DNA of 64,000 nucleotides from Apostichopus japonicus (Eukaryota; Echinodermata; Holothuroidea; Aspidochirotida; Stichopodidae), in contig NC_092562.1 of assembly GCF_037975245.1 (NCBI RefSeq), forward strand, positions 14,267,521 to 14,331,520. Direction: 5' to 3'. Below the pieces are notes generated by a model that was given only the letters and a program-made list of their open reading frames with translations, had not been told where the DNA came from and ran no database searches. Position numbers and translations under genes: made by a program. Positions 12,555 to 24,580 of the stretch are shown here, piece by piece; within the stretch, counting starts at the first letter, position 1, and every line of letters begins with the position of its first letter.

Positions 12555-14519
12555 TACAGATCAGTGAAAATTTGACCAAACTTATGAAGCTTGCACGTAA
12601 ATGTTATACTAGACTGTTTTTTTTTTAAACAGGTTATGAAAAGTATCTTAAATATCATTAAACAGTTGGGTACAATAGTTAAACTCACTCTTCCATCTTT
12701 TTTCTTTATGGTACTTGTTCCTTTGCTTTTTGGACTCTTGGATAAACTCTTTTGTTCTGCGAAGGGTACCAATATATCATCTTAAAACATGTCTTTAAGC
12801 CATATATAACACAGTTCTCCTCTTCTGTTGTTGCCTCCACACTGGTGTCGTACATCACAGGAAACCTCACCCTTGACTTAGATATTTGGCTTTTCAATTC
12901 CTGCTGGAAAAAAGAAACAGCAAAGTATTCATCATTTGAAAAAAAAAATTAAATAAAGTTGTCACCACAAAGTTATGTGAGATTTGCTTCCACTATAGTC
13001 TCAAAAAACAATCCCAAAGTTTGAAGCAGACTGTATAAAGCTGAAAATTTGAACGAGAGTGTCATCACCATTGCAACCAGAATCAAATGCCCAGAATACA
13101 GAGATAATAAATCATGGGCTAAATCTTTGTTTGTTTTTATGATCTTTAAAAATATAAAATTTTAGAAACAGAAATGCACTGAGCCAACTTATTTATAGGC
13201 CTAATCGTTTTTAGTTGTTATTTTGCTTGCTCACATAACAAGCCTGTTTAGACCTAGGCTAGAGGAGAATCAGTACTTTGTTACACTAAGTTTGTCTTTC
13301 GGTCGTTTTGATTTAGTCTTACTAGTAGTACTAAAGTATATAATGGACCGGCGAAGACTAGAGAATACCCAGAGTTTTAGCAACTGCGTTAAACTGTATC
13401 ATCTGATCTATTATTTACGTCAATGAGTTTCATTCAATCTAGGATCAGAAAGAGAAAACTAATTAATCTTAACCTTTAAACTTTGCTACTAAACAGATAT
13501 ACTTGAATTACAAATAAATGTCAAAAAAACATCATAATCTAAGAATCGATGCATATACATATACATAAACAGAATAATTTGAATTCGCGCAAGTGAACCC
13601 TGCACTACATTGGACAGAAAAAAAAAACGTGCAATTAGACCAAACTAAACATACTAAATTTTCCGTTACTTCTACATAAAATATCAATACAAATACAACA
13701 ACTTACTCTTTTGGCAGTATACTAAAAGCACATGTTATAATAACTTCAGACTATCAAGCTTTCCTGAGAAAAAACGGTTAATACTTCTTACAGTAAGCAA
13801 GTCGACCGTGAAGGAATGTCGCAATTGTTTCCTGGGTGTGACCGGAAATTAAATACTAAAAAATGATAAATGAAAAGGTTAAATACAACTGAAGCGTGCA
13901 TCCTGACTGCTCGCAACATATAATACCGTTGACTATCCAACATAATTTGTTCAGCCTACTGTGACTGTACGTTTGAAGGTCTAGCCTTGCTTATTCAATA
14001 TCACAAAGCCTACCCATTTAGATTCACATGGGAAATTACAGGAAATCTTTACCAAATGAGTGTAGACTTCAAATAAACTATTGAGCCTTATAGTTCCAGC
14101 ATTTGTTTGGGAATAAATTAGAAGATTATGTGCCACTGTTCAATCTAGCCCAATACACACATAACACATTGTTAATTGGTGTTTAGAATGCACACTTTAG
14201 TGTTGAGAATGCACTGCAGTACCCAGTAGAAGCCTATAGGCTACTCACTGTCATTGCACTTGTGTATTGCGAAACGCCAACGTGACAACGGTAGCGTTAC
14301 ACTAACCATAATACAGTACTAGTGCCAGTGGCCTAACAATTAACTTTAATTTTACCTTCAAGTTAAATGAATAACAGGTAGGCCGATGATGCAGTTAATA
14401 CCTCCATTCTTCTATAGACCTTCTTGGGTGATTTACGGTTGAAAGTTGCTTAGAGTGATCGTATGAAACTATGCCAAGTCCAGCAAGCTGCCGTTGCCTC
14501 TCGGTTTCCAAATTGAAGT

Positions 14520-14794
14520 GAATCGGATTGGGTTAAAATACATTAGTCCGTCGACACCGACTAAGCTACGATTATGGCGTAAATCGGGTGTCCGTGTCGT
14601 TCTTAGTCCATGGGTTAAAATACCTTAGTCCGTCGCCACCGACTAAGCTGCGATTATGTATTCCTTAGTCAGTGTAAACTGACTAAGAAGCAGCGATGAA
14701 ACGAAGATTTTTGCTAGTTCGTGTGCATTGACTAACGTTACAAACTAATTTAACGTTAGTCCGTGGCAATATTGACTAGTTTATTTTTTCAGTG
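14520..14794. repeat. Right subterminal repeat cluster
   Basis: TTAGTCCGTCGACACCGACT-type motifs recur at 14544, 14628 and 14663, followed by GTTAGTCCGTGG just inside the terminal CAGTG. They mirror the left cluster of the same element. Confidence 0.65.
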
Positions 14795-16219
14795 TAGACT
14801 TTGCAAGGGAGTGAACTTAATCCAGAAAATGCATTTTTAAGTTGTTGAGGACCCCTGACATGGCTAACTCAACCATATCATGCATGGACTCCTTAACTTG
14901 AAACCCATAAACAAAGGATGCAGTATTTGTATTTCCCTATAGTTAAGAATAAAGAAAAAGACATAGGACTGGCAAGAGAAGGCAGGGCTAGTTCACAAGA
15001 AATCCTGTCCTCAACAGGAACAGAGAGAGCACGTGAGTATATAGTGTTTAGTTGTTATGAATAATGACACGATGTTCTTGATTCATGAAGATTAATTGCC
15101 GGTTTATTTCTTACTCGTATGTGGGTAGCACTGCCATCTTGGAGAGGGCGTACTTCAAGAATACATATCATAAATACATATCATCTCACATGAAGAATGT
15201 CATTACTATAACTGAACGCAACAGAGTACCAGATCTGGGCATCTAGATCGGGTACCAAATATAAATAAAGTCTCGACGGCCCATGTTATAACTGCAACGC
15301 TTGTAACATTCATTAAGGATCAACATTTTCACGCACACTTGCAGAAGGGACACAAATATCAAGTATGGGTTACCTCTATCATCATTCGTTCTGCACACAT
15401 CAAGAATAAAGTACAATAACCTATAATATAAAGGAAGATGAAAATAAGAAGCCGAATCGAGGGCTTATACAGTAATGTGACATAACTCGGTATGCAATGC
15501 GCTATACGGAACGGCTAAATGGGGGGGGGGGGAGTGGGGGGAAAGTCCGGCCAATATTTTTTCCACTTTATATTACATTTAACTTATACTTGCAGGAAGT
15601 AGATCGATTTTTAGTGAAGAAATCATAGTGAAACAAAATAATAATTATAATAATACTACGATCTTTCAATAGGCTAGTGATATTTGTCATATACATGTTT
15701 TTTTAATTGATTGTCATAACCTTGAGATTATATTAATTTTGGAAAGTATATCGCACAGATCGAGATGCTCCAAAAGACAATTGTGAAAGAAACCCTTTCT
15801 TCTAACCTCCTTTTGTCAGGATTTTCAGACTGAAAAACAACTCATCAGAATTCATGAACAGCAAAATATATATTTTGAGGATCAATAAAACTCCAAAAAG
15901 AAACAGAGCATAGAGAAATAATTTTAGAAAGGTCTCAGTGTAGCCTACTTCTCAATATGACTTGTATTCATTTGTTTATTTGTGTCTAAAAATGAGCATC
16001 AACATATACGCGATTGATCAGAAACCTATTCACCAATCAGAAGTGAAGAATCTGTACAACAGCCGCAGTACCAGTTCGTGCTTAATTAGCCTTTATCATG
16101 GGTACTGTAGTAGAACGCCCTATATATGCTCAAATACAGTTACGCAATCCTCGAAGGGTGTTTGTGCTATATATATAGAATGCCTGAGTATGAGTACAAT
16201 TCCACGAGGGGGCTGCCGG
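14795..16219. other. Intergenic, no gene recognised
   Basis: AT-rich DNA with a G-tract at about 15521 and no frame of recognisable protein character. Nothing can be assigned. Confidence 0.5.
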
Positions 16220-16868
16220 CAAGGGCGGCGGAAGCACTTTTAATCTGGGGGGGGGGGGCAGCGACATCAAAGGGCACTTTGCAGAAATTCGATTGGACTG
16301 ATGCAGCCTAGTACCCTTTATAACTCTTATTGTATTATCTTATTTGCGTATACACATCACTCCATCAACGCACCCCCCCCCCCCTTCAAGGAAAATATGC
16401 ATACTAGCACTGCAATATCCAACGTGCAAATTGGGAAACAAGGAACAAGTTTTCTTTTGAGACCAAATGAGGTGAAATCATGCTAGTTGATAATGTAGGA
16501 ATCTTCCGAATTAGAGTTTATTTCTTGTTAATATCCTTAAAATAAAAATCCATTCGAAATAGCTTTGAGTTTGATCCACGGAAATTTATTAAAAGTCGAG
16601 ACGTAGCCAGGATTTGCAAAGTTGTATGCACGACTATCTGAGCGGAGCGCCACCATCAGTTGGCGCGGAGCGTGTAAGAAAAAATTTGGTTTTATAAACC
16701 CCTCAGATGGCCTGAAACGGCCCTTCCCGAGTGTTCATTCTGGTTCCCTGGCCTCTTGCTAACTTGAGACACCTCAATTTTTATGTAGAAAAAGGGCACA
16801 TTTTTGACCTGAGGAAAAGTGGGGGGCACCTGCCCCCTGTGCCCCCCCCCCCGGTTCCGCCGCCCTTG
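16220..16868. mobile_element. hAT-type non-autonomous element with 8-bp target duplication
   Basis: Terminal inverted repeats are CAAGGGCGGCGGAA at the left and TTCCGCCGCCCTTG at the right. The flanks are identical 8-mers, GCTGCCGG at 16212-16219 and 16869-16876. An 8-bp duplication with a CA(G/A)-GGCG end is the hAT signature. The interior carries the shared module with GCGCCAACTGATGGTGGCGC (inverted here) and G/C tracts. No transposase is present. Confidence 0.85.
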
Positions 16869-16876
16869 GCTGCCGG

Positions 16877-17336
16877 GACTGCGAATAGCAATAATAATGT
16901 CACTATACGAGTAAGTGCACGGACTCACTACGAATCTGGTATCATATAATTATGTATCCACAAGTTATATCATGATAATATTTATCTCATCATTTCCAAT
17001 CTGATCTATAATATAAATACGAATGAACAGCTAACAAATAAGCAGATATTTAATGTATATAGTCTAACAACTTAACATAAACTATACCATCACGACATCT
17101 CGCCTGTTCTTACTGTGTCACACTTAAGAATTGACAAACAAAGAAAGTGAACCTCCCCCCCCCCTCCCCCCCCACACCCGCACTTTATATCCACACGGAA
17201 CCAGGCTACTAGAAAAAATTAGGCAGGAGATTATACAACAAACGATTGGAATGCTACTTAGGTAACAAATAAGTTTTGCGACAATTAGTTTTAATGTTAG
17301 CAATGGTAAATACAGACTTGGGAAGGGTCCAGTCAA
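16877..17336. other. Intergenic, no gene recognised
   Basis: Contains a C-tract (17155-17175). The short open frames have no recognisable domain. Confidence 0.4.
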
Positions 17337-17465
17337 AGAGTTCCAGATCTTAGAGGTTCCAGATCTTAGAGTTCCAGATCTTAGAGGTTCCAGATCTTAG
17401 AGTTCCAGATCTTAGAGGTTCCTGATCTTAGAGTTCCTGATCTTAGAGTTCCAGATCTTAGAACA
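17337..17465. repeat. 16-18-bp minisatellite (TTCCAGATCTTAGAG)
   Basis: About eight copies of GTTCCAGATCTTAGAG alternate with and without an extra GTTC. Some late copies read TTCCTGATCTTAGAG. Confidence 0.85.
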
Positions 17466-17590
17466 GATCTTGAAACAGATATAACGCTGAATAGAATTCA
17501 AACGATTTACAGGAATGCTGAAAGAATCGTTGAATGTAATAATGTAGTTGTGCACAGACTACCGATTGAACAGGAAAGAGGTTAAAAAAC
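17466..17590 (+). pseudogene. Possible reverse-transcriptase C-terminal scrap
   Basis: The plus strand reads INRIQTIYRNAERIV-like residues, then HRLPIEQERG, then stops. This resembles the end of non-LTR ORF2 proteins (QNRAARIV ... LPIEQR). It is short and unsupported by a surrounding RT domain. Confidence 0.3.
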
Positions 17591-18125
17591 GACGTTACAA
17601 AAATGGAACTGTGTTATAACATTATGTGTGCATGGGTACGGGCTTGTTACGCATACGATTGCCTGCGCTATTCACTGATCTAAATTTGCCACCGAGGTCA
17701 CGTGATTAATCGGGGTCCCAGTAAACCCCACTGAAACCTCGGTAATGCCAGCGCCCTCAAAATAAAGTCTATGAGCGATATCGCCTTTAAAGGTTACAAT
17801 TTGATGACTGTTGATGTGATCAATATCATTGAGGTTGTTAAGTTAAACGTAAAGAGGACTTCTAAAAGACAAAGTATATATGCATAGTGATCTAACAAAC
17901 AGAACTTAACCTATGCCGCCATAGTGTGGCCTGTCAAGTTTAGTTATAATGTCATATTTTCACCAAATTTCTTTCTTTCGTTACGGTACTTAATTAATAA
18001 AGTTGACGCATACGCTTGAAACAGTTGACATTGCAATCAATAAATATCACCATCGTTATTGCTTCTGCACTTTTTACTGTCATTCAATCATATGCTGCTG
18101 TGTGTGCTGATTGATATATCCAAGT
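17591..18125. other. Upstream flank of the fibrinogen-domain pseudogene
   Basis: No promoter element stands out. The sequence is AT-rich with no repeat that I recognise. It should hold the original 5' UTR and promoter. Confidence 0.35.
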
Positions 18126-18892
18126 ATGGATGCAGTCAAACTGGTCATGTTTTTCATCTTCGTGGTGATTATTTCAGTCGACATCTCATCAGCGGGTAGT
18201 ATGTCACTTTAAAATATATTGTTTTATTTTTTTAATATAAAATGTGCAGAAAAAAAGTAGCCATATTCGTTATTCAATGATGTGTGCGTTTCTTAAGCAA
18301 ACAATATTGTATATGTAAACGTGATGATTAGAACGCGGGATCATGAATGAAGATCGCTAACGTTTTCTAACAATTGTCTTCCCAAATATTATTAAGGGAA
18401 AAGTGTTTCTATGTATTCTATACGATAAGCTGATTCGAGGAGTAAAATAACACACGGAAATTAATTCAGTTGTTGATTCATTTCATGAACCTAAGACACT
18501 TTAAAGACAAAGAAAAAAAAGATCAATACACAAGATGATTCTCCCGTATTATTTGTCTCTTATATTAAACTTGATTAAACAAAAAAAAGAGCTTTGTCTT
18601 GACACTGACTATTTCAGTTATAATATCATCCTCTTTATTGCATTATATTTCTTCTCTTTCTATGTGTAGTATCTCTTTATACAACACCTAATTGTATTCT
18701 GGTCATTTGATTGGTCAATTGCTCGTTGATTGCATGCAAAATCCGCTCTGTTCCACTCTATGAAATAGAACCATGTGTAATACTTTTTTTGATAGCACTT
18801 TTTTTTTCAATGGTAAGAGAGCAGAGAAAGCTGTCTGTTCGAAACAATCTGTTGCATGAGTGCATTTTACATCCAATTATATCCAAATTTGA

Positions 18893-19040
18893 AGGTTTCC
18901 ATTCGTGCAATAGTGCAAATATTTCATTCGTTGAAAGATGTAATTTGTTCCATTCAACGAGGCGCAGCCGAGTTGAATGGAACATTCCATCTTTCAACTC
19001 GTGAAATATTTGCACTATTGCACTCATAACCATTCATTAT
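18893..19040. repeat. Foldback MITE in pseudogene intron 1
   Basis: GTGCAATAGTGCAAATATTTC on the left (18905 onward) is inverted at about 19003-19023, and GTTCCATTCAACGAG is inverted around a centre at about 18965. The arms are about 65 bp with a centre rich in CGAGGCGCAGCCGAG. Confidence 0.75.
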
Positions 19041-19976
19041 TTGTATATTATAATTAAAACATAGGCTAAAATTAACTACACAAGCAAAAATTTTAAAGTT
19101 AACAAAGATATCAAAGGGATTTTCTTATATTCTCTACTATTGATTTATGTGACTTTGAAGCCCAATTTCCAAGTACTTCGACAGAAGGTATATTATATCC
19201 TGTAATGTATAGGCTTAGTGTTTTGTCCTTGGCAGCACTAATTCACTCAGTTGTACTAATCTATTAAATCTTGATTAGTATTTGCCACTGCAGGGGACCA
19301 GCGATTAATGTTACAAAGATTAGAATATGTTATGATCAATCTCTTAATTAAACAGATATATGTTTTTCTGCTATTTCGAGTTCTCATTTTGACCAAATAA
19401 TATATTAAATATTTAAAACTTGTGGGGTTTTTTTTGTGTTGAATTGTGCTAAATAGGATGTATTTGCTTTACCATTTGACGGTGGAGAGATAAATGAAAT
19501 CCTCCAATCTACAACATGTTATTAAAGTACTCCAAATTTTCAACAGGCATAATTTTGTTTCGCAAATGAAGAAAAACACTAATTTCGCTTTAACAACTCT
19601 AATTGAAAAAAATTGCTTAATAACCTGCTAAGTAGCTATAGGGTATTGACTGCCTATAGATCTCAAAGTTAGTAATAAATAAATGACTTCTATTTAAGTA
19701 ACGTTGTTGTGATTATGTTATAGGTTTAAGGAGAGATGTGACAACGTCACCTATACTGAGGAAAGCGAAACGACCTCTGACCTTACCATTACACCAGGTA
19801 TTAAATAATGATTTTGATTTTCAACTGATATCACATCGATATAAACAGCATAAGCCATACATTGTCACAGGATTACCAGATTTCATGATCAAACAGCTGC
19901 CGTGATTTGACAATTCTTGTTTCTTTCAGACATCGATTCGTGCCCACCTAATCAAGTACTAAGTACCTGTAAATGT

Positions 19977-20227
19977 ATGTATGCATGTATATGTGATCTT
20001 CCCGCAAGCAGGAACTCGCGAAAGAAGCAATGGAGGCTTGTAGACTCGCAAGCTGACCGAAGCCAATCTCTCGGCACACATCCATTTAACGTCCATGTCA
20101 GGAAGTTGTTATTGAACAACACCCTTGCCAGACGACACACATTGCTGTCGGCGGGGAATCGAACCGGGGATCTCATGACTGGGAGACGCCGGCGTTAACC
20201 ACTACGCTATACACTCCGCCTAAATGT
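19977..20227 (-). mobile_element. tRNA-derived SINE inserted in a coding exon
   Basis: On the minus strand it starts GGCGGAGTGTATAGCGTAGTGG (A box within 20201-20220). The B box GGTTCGATTCC is at about 20157-20167, then comes a body ending GCGAGTTCCTGCTTGC, then a CATA-type tail. The target duplication TAAATGT lies at 19970-19976 and 20221-20227. Relatives with the same body are at 38395-38585 and 63770-64000. It adds 251 bp, so it also shifts the frame. Confidence 0.9.
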
Positions 20228-22414
20228 GAGGGCTCTTGTGCTAATTCGTCCTGCAGAATGGCATGTACTGATATTACAACATGTGTGTGTCCTACTGGTT
20301 ATTTGATGCTAAATGATGATTGCGTTCCACTTCAAGAGTGTGGATGTTACATGGGCCATGGACAAACAGGGAACGAAACAGTCTTACCGGTGAGAAATTG
20401 CACAAATTTATTGTATTGATCATTTGTATCGTATAAAAGAAATTGTTCCTGCATGTTAACCTCAACTTTAAGTTAATGACAATCAAGGGTATAGTAAAGT
20501 GTTTGCCAAATTGACTACAAAAATCAGAACCATGGTTATACTTTTATAGATATTTTGTGAGAGCTGAACTGCACAAAAAAACTGCACAAAATAACATCAT
20601 ACAGAGTTCTGATTGGTCTAGTTATCTCGTAGTTTTAGTTTTTTATGCATTCATTGTTTGTATTCTGTAAACGTGCGAGAACGATTGTATGATTTGGGGG
20701 GGTTTTTTTTAACCATTCATTTTTACTTCAAACGTGGATGTATAATAAAAACGAATAGTCCTTCACGATCATTATTACACTCTATACTGTTACTACTTTA
20801 CCCTTATTTTACTATAAAGTAACTGTTAGCGCCTATGTGTCACCAAAAAGTACAGTATTTTTCTTAATTTTTCAGGAAGGAGAAATTTACACCTCTCCAA
20901 GTTGTGATAAAATATGTCTTTGCAAAAACGATTACCTCACATGTAATGTCTCCGAAGGTTGTGATCCTAACGAAGATTGTGAATATTGGAACGGTATACC
21001 TCAATGTTATGGTCGTCAGGGAAACCAATATTCTGATTGTTCGCAAGTCTTTACTGACGGTAAAGAAGAGAGCGGTGTGTATGAAGTCAAGCCTAATAAT
21101 TGGACTGGCCCCCCGTTTGAGGTTTACTGCGATATGTCCAATGGAGGAGGCTGGACGGTAAGTCGGGCACACATATTTAGATTGTGACATAGGTAAATTG
21201 TCAGCTCTAGGTAATTTATTATTATTACTATTCTTATTTTTATTTTTAAAATGACATTCTTTTAGTGGGAAAAGGGGAGTAAATGATGTTTATATAAAGT
21301 GACATGATGAAAATGAAGTGTTTTTTTTTTTTACGTTATAGTCTGCTCGTTAAACGTGTTGATCTTTCTCTGTATATGATCTGTACATTTCCAGGTAATC
21401 CAACGACGAATGGATGACGCTCAAGATTTTAATCTGTATTGGAGTGACTACAAAGAGGGCTTTGGTAACCTATAAGGGAGAACTTCTGGCTTGGAAACGA
21501 GAAGATCTACAGCTTGACAAATCAAAGACGATACGAGCTGCGCATCGACTTGAGTAATGTTGCCAGCGAGACATTCTATGCCGTATACGATTCCTTTTAT
21601 ATTTCCGACGAATCACAAGAATATACTCTACGGCTTGGAGCATACTCTGGAGATGCAGGTATGTGTCAAAACAAGTTCTCTATTAGCGAACATGCTCCCA
21701 TGACAGATTTGGTAGTGAGCCTAACGGTTTGGTACTAACTTGACCGTTTTTTTTTATTCTATAAAGAAAAGACATACTGGAAGGCTAATTAAAGTGCTTC
21801 ATATATAGTTTGAGGATCTTATGAAGCGTTGTGGGCGGACAATGTAACTATACGTAATCCCTGAAGTCTCCGCAAATAATCATACGTGTCTATTATTATT
21901 GTACACTATTGCTCACCATGATTCCTTTGAACAGTTCTTTCACGATCATATATGTTAATGTAGATTTATTAGATCTGAATGACGTACATATGTGCAGTTT
22001 ACTCCTTACTTTAACAACTTGCTTCATGATCAACAACCTCCTTCTACCCTTCCATAGTAATCAAATAGAACACCCCCCAACCCCCCCCCCCCCTCTTATC
22101 ATGCAGTAATCTTGTACTGTATTAACACAATTTAAAAGAAGAAAGACGGTACGTTACTGTTCTTACTTGCCTAACCAACATACCAGTATATGAAAAAATG
22201 TTACCATGGTAATTGGCTAGGTTAATTTACTTTCCACGACTTAATAATCTCGACCATTACATTTTCTTTTCTTTTGTTCATATCAAGTTTGATTGTGCCT
22301 CTAATATCTTTGCCTATATTTACAACTGGTTTGAAATTTATCCTGGATTAACTGAACTGAACTGAAAGTCACGATCCTTTGGAGACCTCTCATATAACCA
22401 GCACAACTTGCTAC

Positions 22415-22420
<6 letters not shown>

Positions 22421-22493
<73 letters not shown>
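22421..22493. repeat. (TA)n microsatellite
   Basis: About 36 uninterrupted AT dinucleotides in the last intron of the pseudogene. Confidence 0.95.
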
Positions 22494-22499
<6 letters not shown>

Positions 22500-22506
22500 G
22501 TCATTT

Positions 22507-22604
22507 ATGTCATTCTAGCCGCAAATATACCTTTGTCATTTTCTCTCCTCTTGTTATGTCATTCTAGCCGCAAATATACCTTTGTCATTTTCTCTCCTCT
22601 TGTT
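22507..22604. repeat. Tandem duplication (2 x 49 bp) just before a splice acceptor
   Basis: The 49-bp segment beginning ATGTCATTCTAGCCGC occurs at 22507-22555 and again at 22556-22604 without visible differences. Each copy carries an AG (TTCTAG) and a pyrimidine tract. The true acceptor TCATAG follows at 22609-22614. Confidence 0.9.
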
Positions 22605-23180
22605 GCTGTCATAGGTGACGCATTATCCTACCATAAAAACTACCCGTTCAGCACAAGAGACAATGACAATGATGAAACAGACGACGATTACATGAGCTCG
22701 TTTTATAATAATGTAGCTGCTCTAACTCAAGGTGGATGGTGGCACAGAACTAACTTTCAAGAGTCCGGTTTCAGCTCTCTTAACAGCCCCGGTTGGGTTG
22801 TTGTGCATGTGTGGGCTACTGGTCCAGGACTCAGTAACCAAATCAATTTTTCCGACATGAAAATCCGGGCAATCGTTTAATTAATCGAAACACAAAAGAT
22901 CATGAATTGCATGAGTATATATATATATACATCAGACCCTTTTTGGTATTATATGTTCGCTAAATCCTTAAATTGATTAAAACTGTGGGGCTGGCTTTGT
23001 AAGTTTTGACATTCATATATCATAATTGTGGTAGTTTTAAGTTTCTTCACAGAAATATAAAGTGATCGTTTATAGCAATTTATGGTAATAATCTTTGATT
23101 TATTTATGCAGTTGAGAACACACGGGGATCGGTCAATTTCGCTGACATCTCTACTATATTCCGGTATTTCATGGAGGGCG

Positions 23181-24071
23181 TATGGAAAGCCGTTTTAACA
23201 TTTAATAAGGAATTTCAGATATCTCGAAATAATTTCAGATATCTCAAATTAAATTACGGATATCTCAAATTTATTTAAGATATCTACAAATAATTGCAGA
23301 TATCTGAAATTCAATTGCAGATATCTCGAATTCAATTTTAGATATCTGAAATAGAATTTCAGATATCTCGAATGCAATAACAGATATCTCGAATACAATT
23401 TCAGATATCTGAAAATTCCCAATTAAATGTTAAAATGGCTTTCCATACGTGCCATTTTAACATTTAATCGGGAATTTCTGAATATGCATTTCAGATATCT
23501 GGAATTCAATTGCAGATATCTCGAATTCAAATTTCAGATATCTCGAGAATTAGAATTGCAGATATCTTGAATTCAATTTCAGATATCTCGAATTCAATTT
23601 CAGATATCTCGAATTCAATTTCAGATATCTGAAATAGAATTTCAGATATCTCGAATTCAATTTCAGATATCTGAATTAGAATTTCATATATCTCGAAATC
23701 TATTTTAGATATCTCGAATTCAATTTCCGATATCTGAAATAAATTTCAGATATCTCGAATTAAATTTAAGATATCTCGAATTAAATTTTATCTTGAAGAT
23801 ATCTTGAATTAAACTTCAGATATCTCGAATTCAATTTCAGATATCTCGAATTCAATTTCAGATATCTCGAATTCAATTTCAGGTATCTCGAATTCAATTT
23901 CGGATATCTCGAATTCAATTTCAGATATCTGAATTAGAATTTCAGATATCTCGAAATCTATTTTAGATATCTCGAATTCAATTTCCGATATCTGAAATAA
24001 AATTTCAGATATCTCGAATTAAATTTAAGATATCAAAAATTCCCGATTAAATGTTATAATGGCTTTCCATA
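23181..24071. repeat. Foldback element with an array of about 20-bp GATATC repeats
   Basis: The left end TATGGAAAGCCGTTTTAACA and the right end TGTTATAATGGCTTTCCATA are inverted. A facing pair of the same ends occurs in the middle (about 23415-23490), dividing it into two units (about 267 and 620 bp). Between the ends are more than 30 copies of a unit near TTTCAGATATCTCGAATTCAA, each centred on the self-complementary AGATATCT. Both orientations can therefore pair. No coding potential. The flanks GGGCG and AGGCG are only a weak target duplication. Confidence 0.85.
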
Positions 24072-24256
24072 AAGGCGTTTCTTTTTTACCTTATACTTCT
24101 TTATTTAGAATCTGTACACACAGTTTAACTAAATAATAATGTTTAGTTTGTTGATATTGCTATTTGTCTTGCTTTTGATTGTCTTTTGTTTGTTCTTGTG
24201 TGTGTGTTTTTTGGTGTGGGTTCTAAACATGTATAATGATTTGATTGGTTTCTATA

Positions 24257-24530
24257 CAGGCGCGTCAGCCAAGGAGGGGTGGGGCGAAGGGGGAGACTGC
24301 CCCCTCTTTGAGCATATTTCTTCTATTATTTTTATAATATCGCTAGCAATTTCAAAATAGAAAATGCTTAGATGCAACTTACAAGGCCTGGGAAGTGCCA
24401 TTTCCAGCCATCTGGGAGGTATTTTTGGCCTAAATTGTCTTGTACGCTTCGCGCCAATACATGGTGGCGCTACGCTTATATAGTTTGCATACAGGGCTTC
24501 GTCCCTCCCTTGGGCAAAGTCCTCGTAGCG
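24257..24530. repeat. Short relative of the composite GC-tract repeat
   Basis: It begins CAGGCGCGTCAGCC and contains the shared stretch from AAATGCTTAGATGCAACTTA to CTTCGTCCCTCCCTTGGGCA. It matches 25880-26010 and 28945-29005 in inverse order. Confidence 0.55.
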
Positions 24531-24580
24531 AATGTTTCTATATGCGTCAATTATAAATAAGTATAATGTATAATTGTATT

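Larger units (their letters stand above)
10005..14794. mobile_element. CACTG-ended DNA transposon, 4.79 kb, non-autonomous
   Basis: The left end CACTGAAAA and the right end TTTTTTCAGTG are inverted. Both are flanked by TA, a possible 2-bp target duplication. Inside each end lies a cluster of short ACCGACTAA / TTAGTCGGT motifs in both orientations (about 20 on the left, 10018-10390; fewer on the right, 14520-14770). Short CACTA/CACTG termini plus dense subterminal repeats are typical of the CMC (CACTA-Mirage-Chapaev) superfamily; that family call is inference. The middle holds a large palindrome. No convincing transposase was found on either strand, so it is likely non-autonomous or decayed. 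Confidence 0.65.
18126..22880 (+). pseudogene. Secreted TIL / fibrinogen-C-domain (FReD) protein, broken
   Basis: Likely exons are 18126-18195 (ATG and a hydrophobic signal peptide ending DISSAG), 19724-19797, 19930-20389 (TIL domain, interrupted), 20876-21157 (TILa/VWC-like cysteines, then DCSQVFTDG and EVYCDMSNGGGW opening the FReD), 21395-21658 and 22615-22880 (FSTRDNDND calcium region, ending MKIRAIV, stop). Fibrinogen-related proteins are secreted lectin-like recognition proteins. There are two clear lesions. A SINE sits inside the TIL exon with TSD TAAATGT. A 2-bp TA insertion at 21471-21474 makes a stop at 21473-21475, after which the good FReD frame (RENFWLGNEKIY) continues two bases out. 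In addition, exon 1 ends in a phase that does not fit the cysteine-containing frame of exon 2, so a micro-exon is missing or there is a third lesion. Fresh motifs and good splice sites suggest recent inactivation. Confidence 0.85.
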
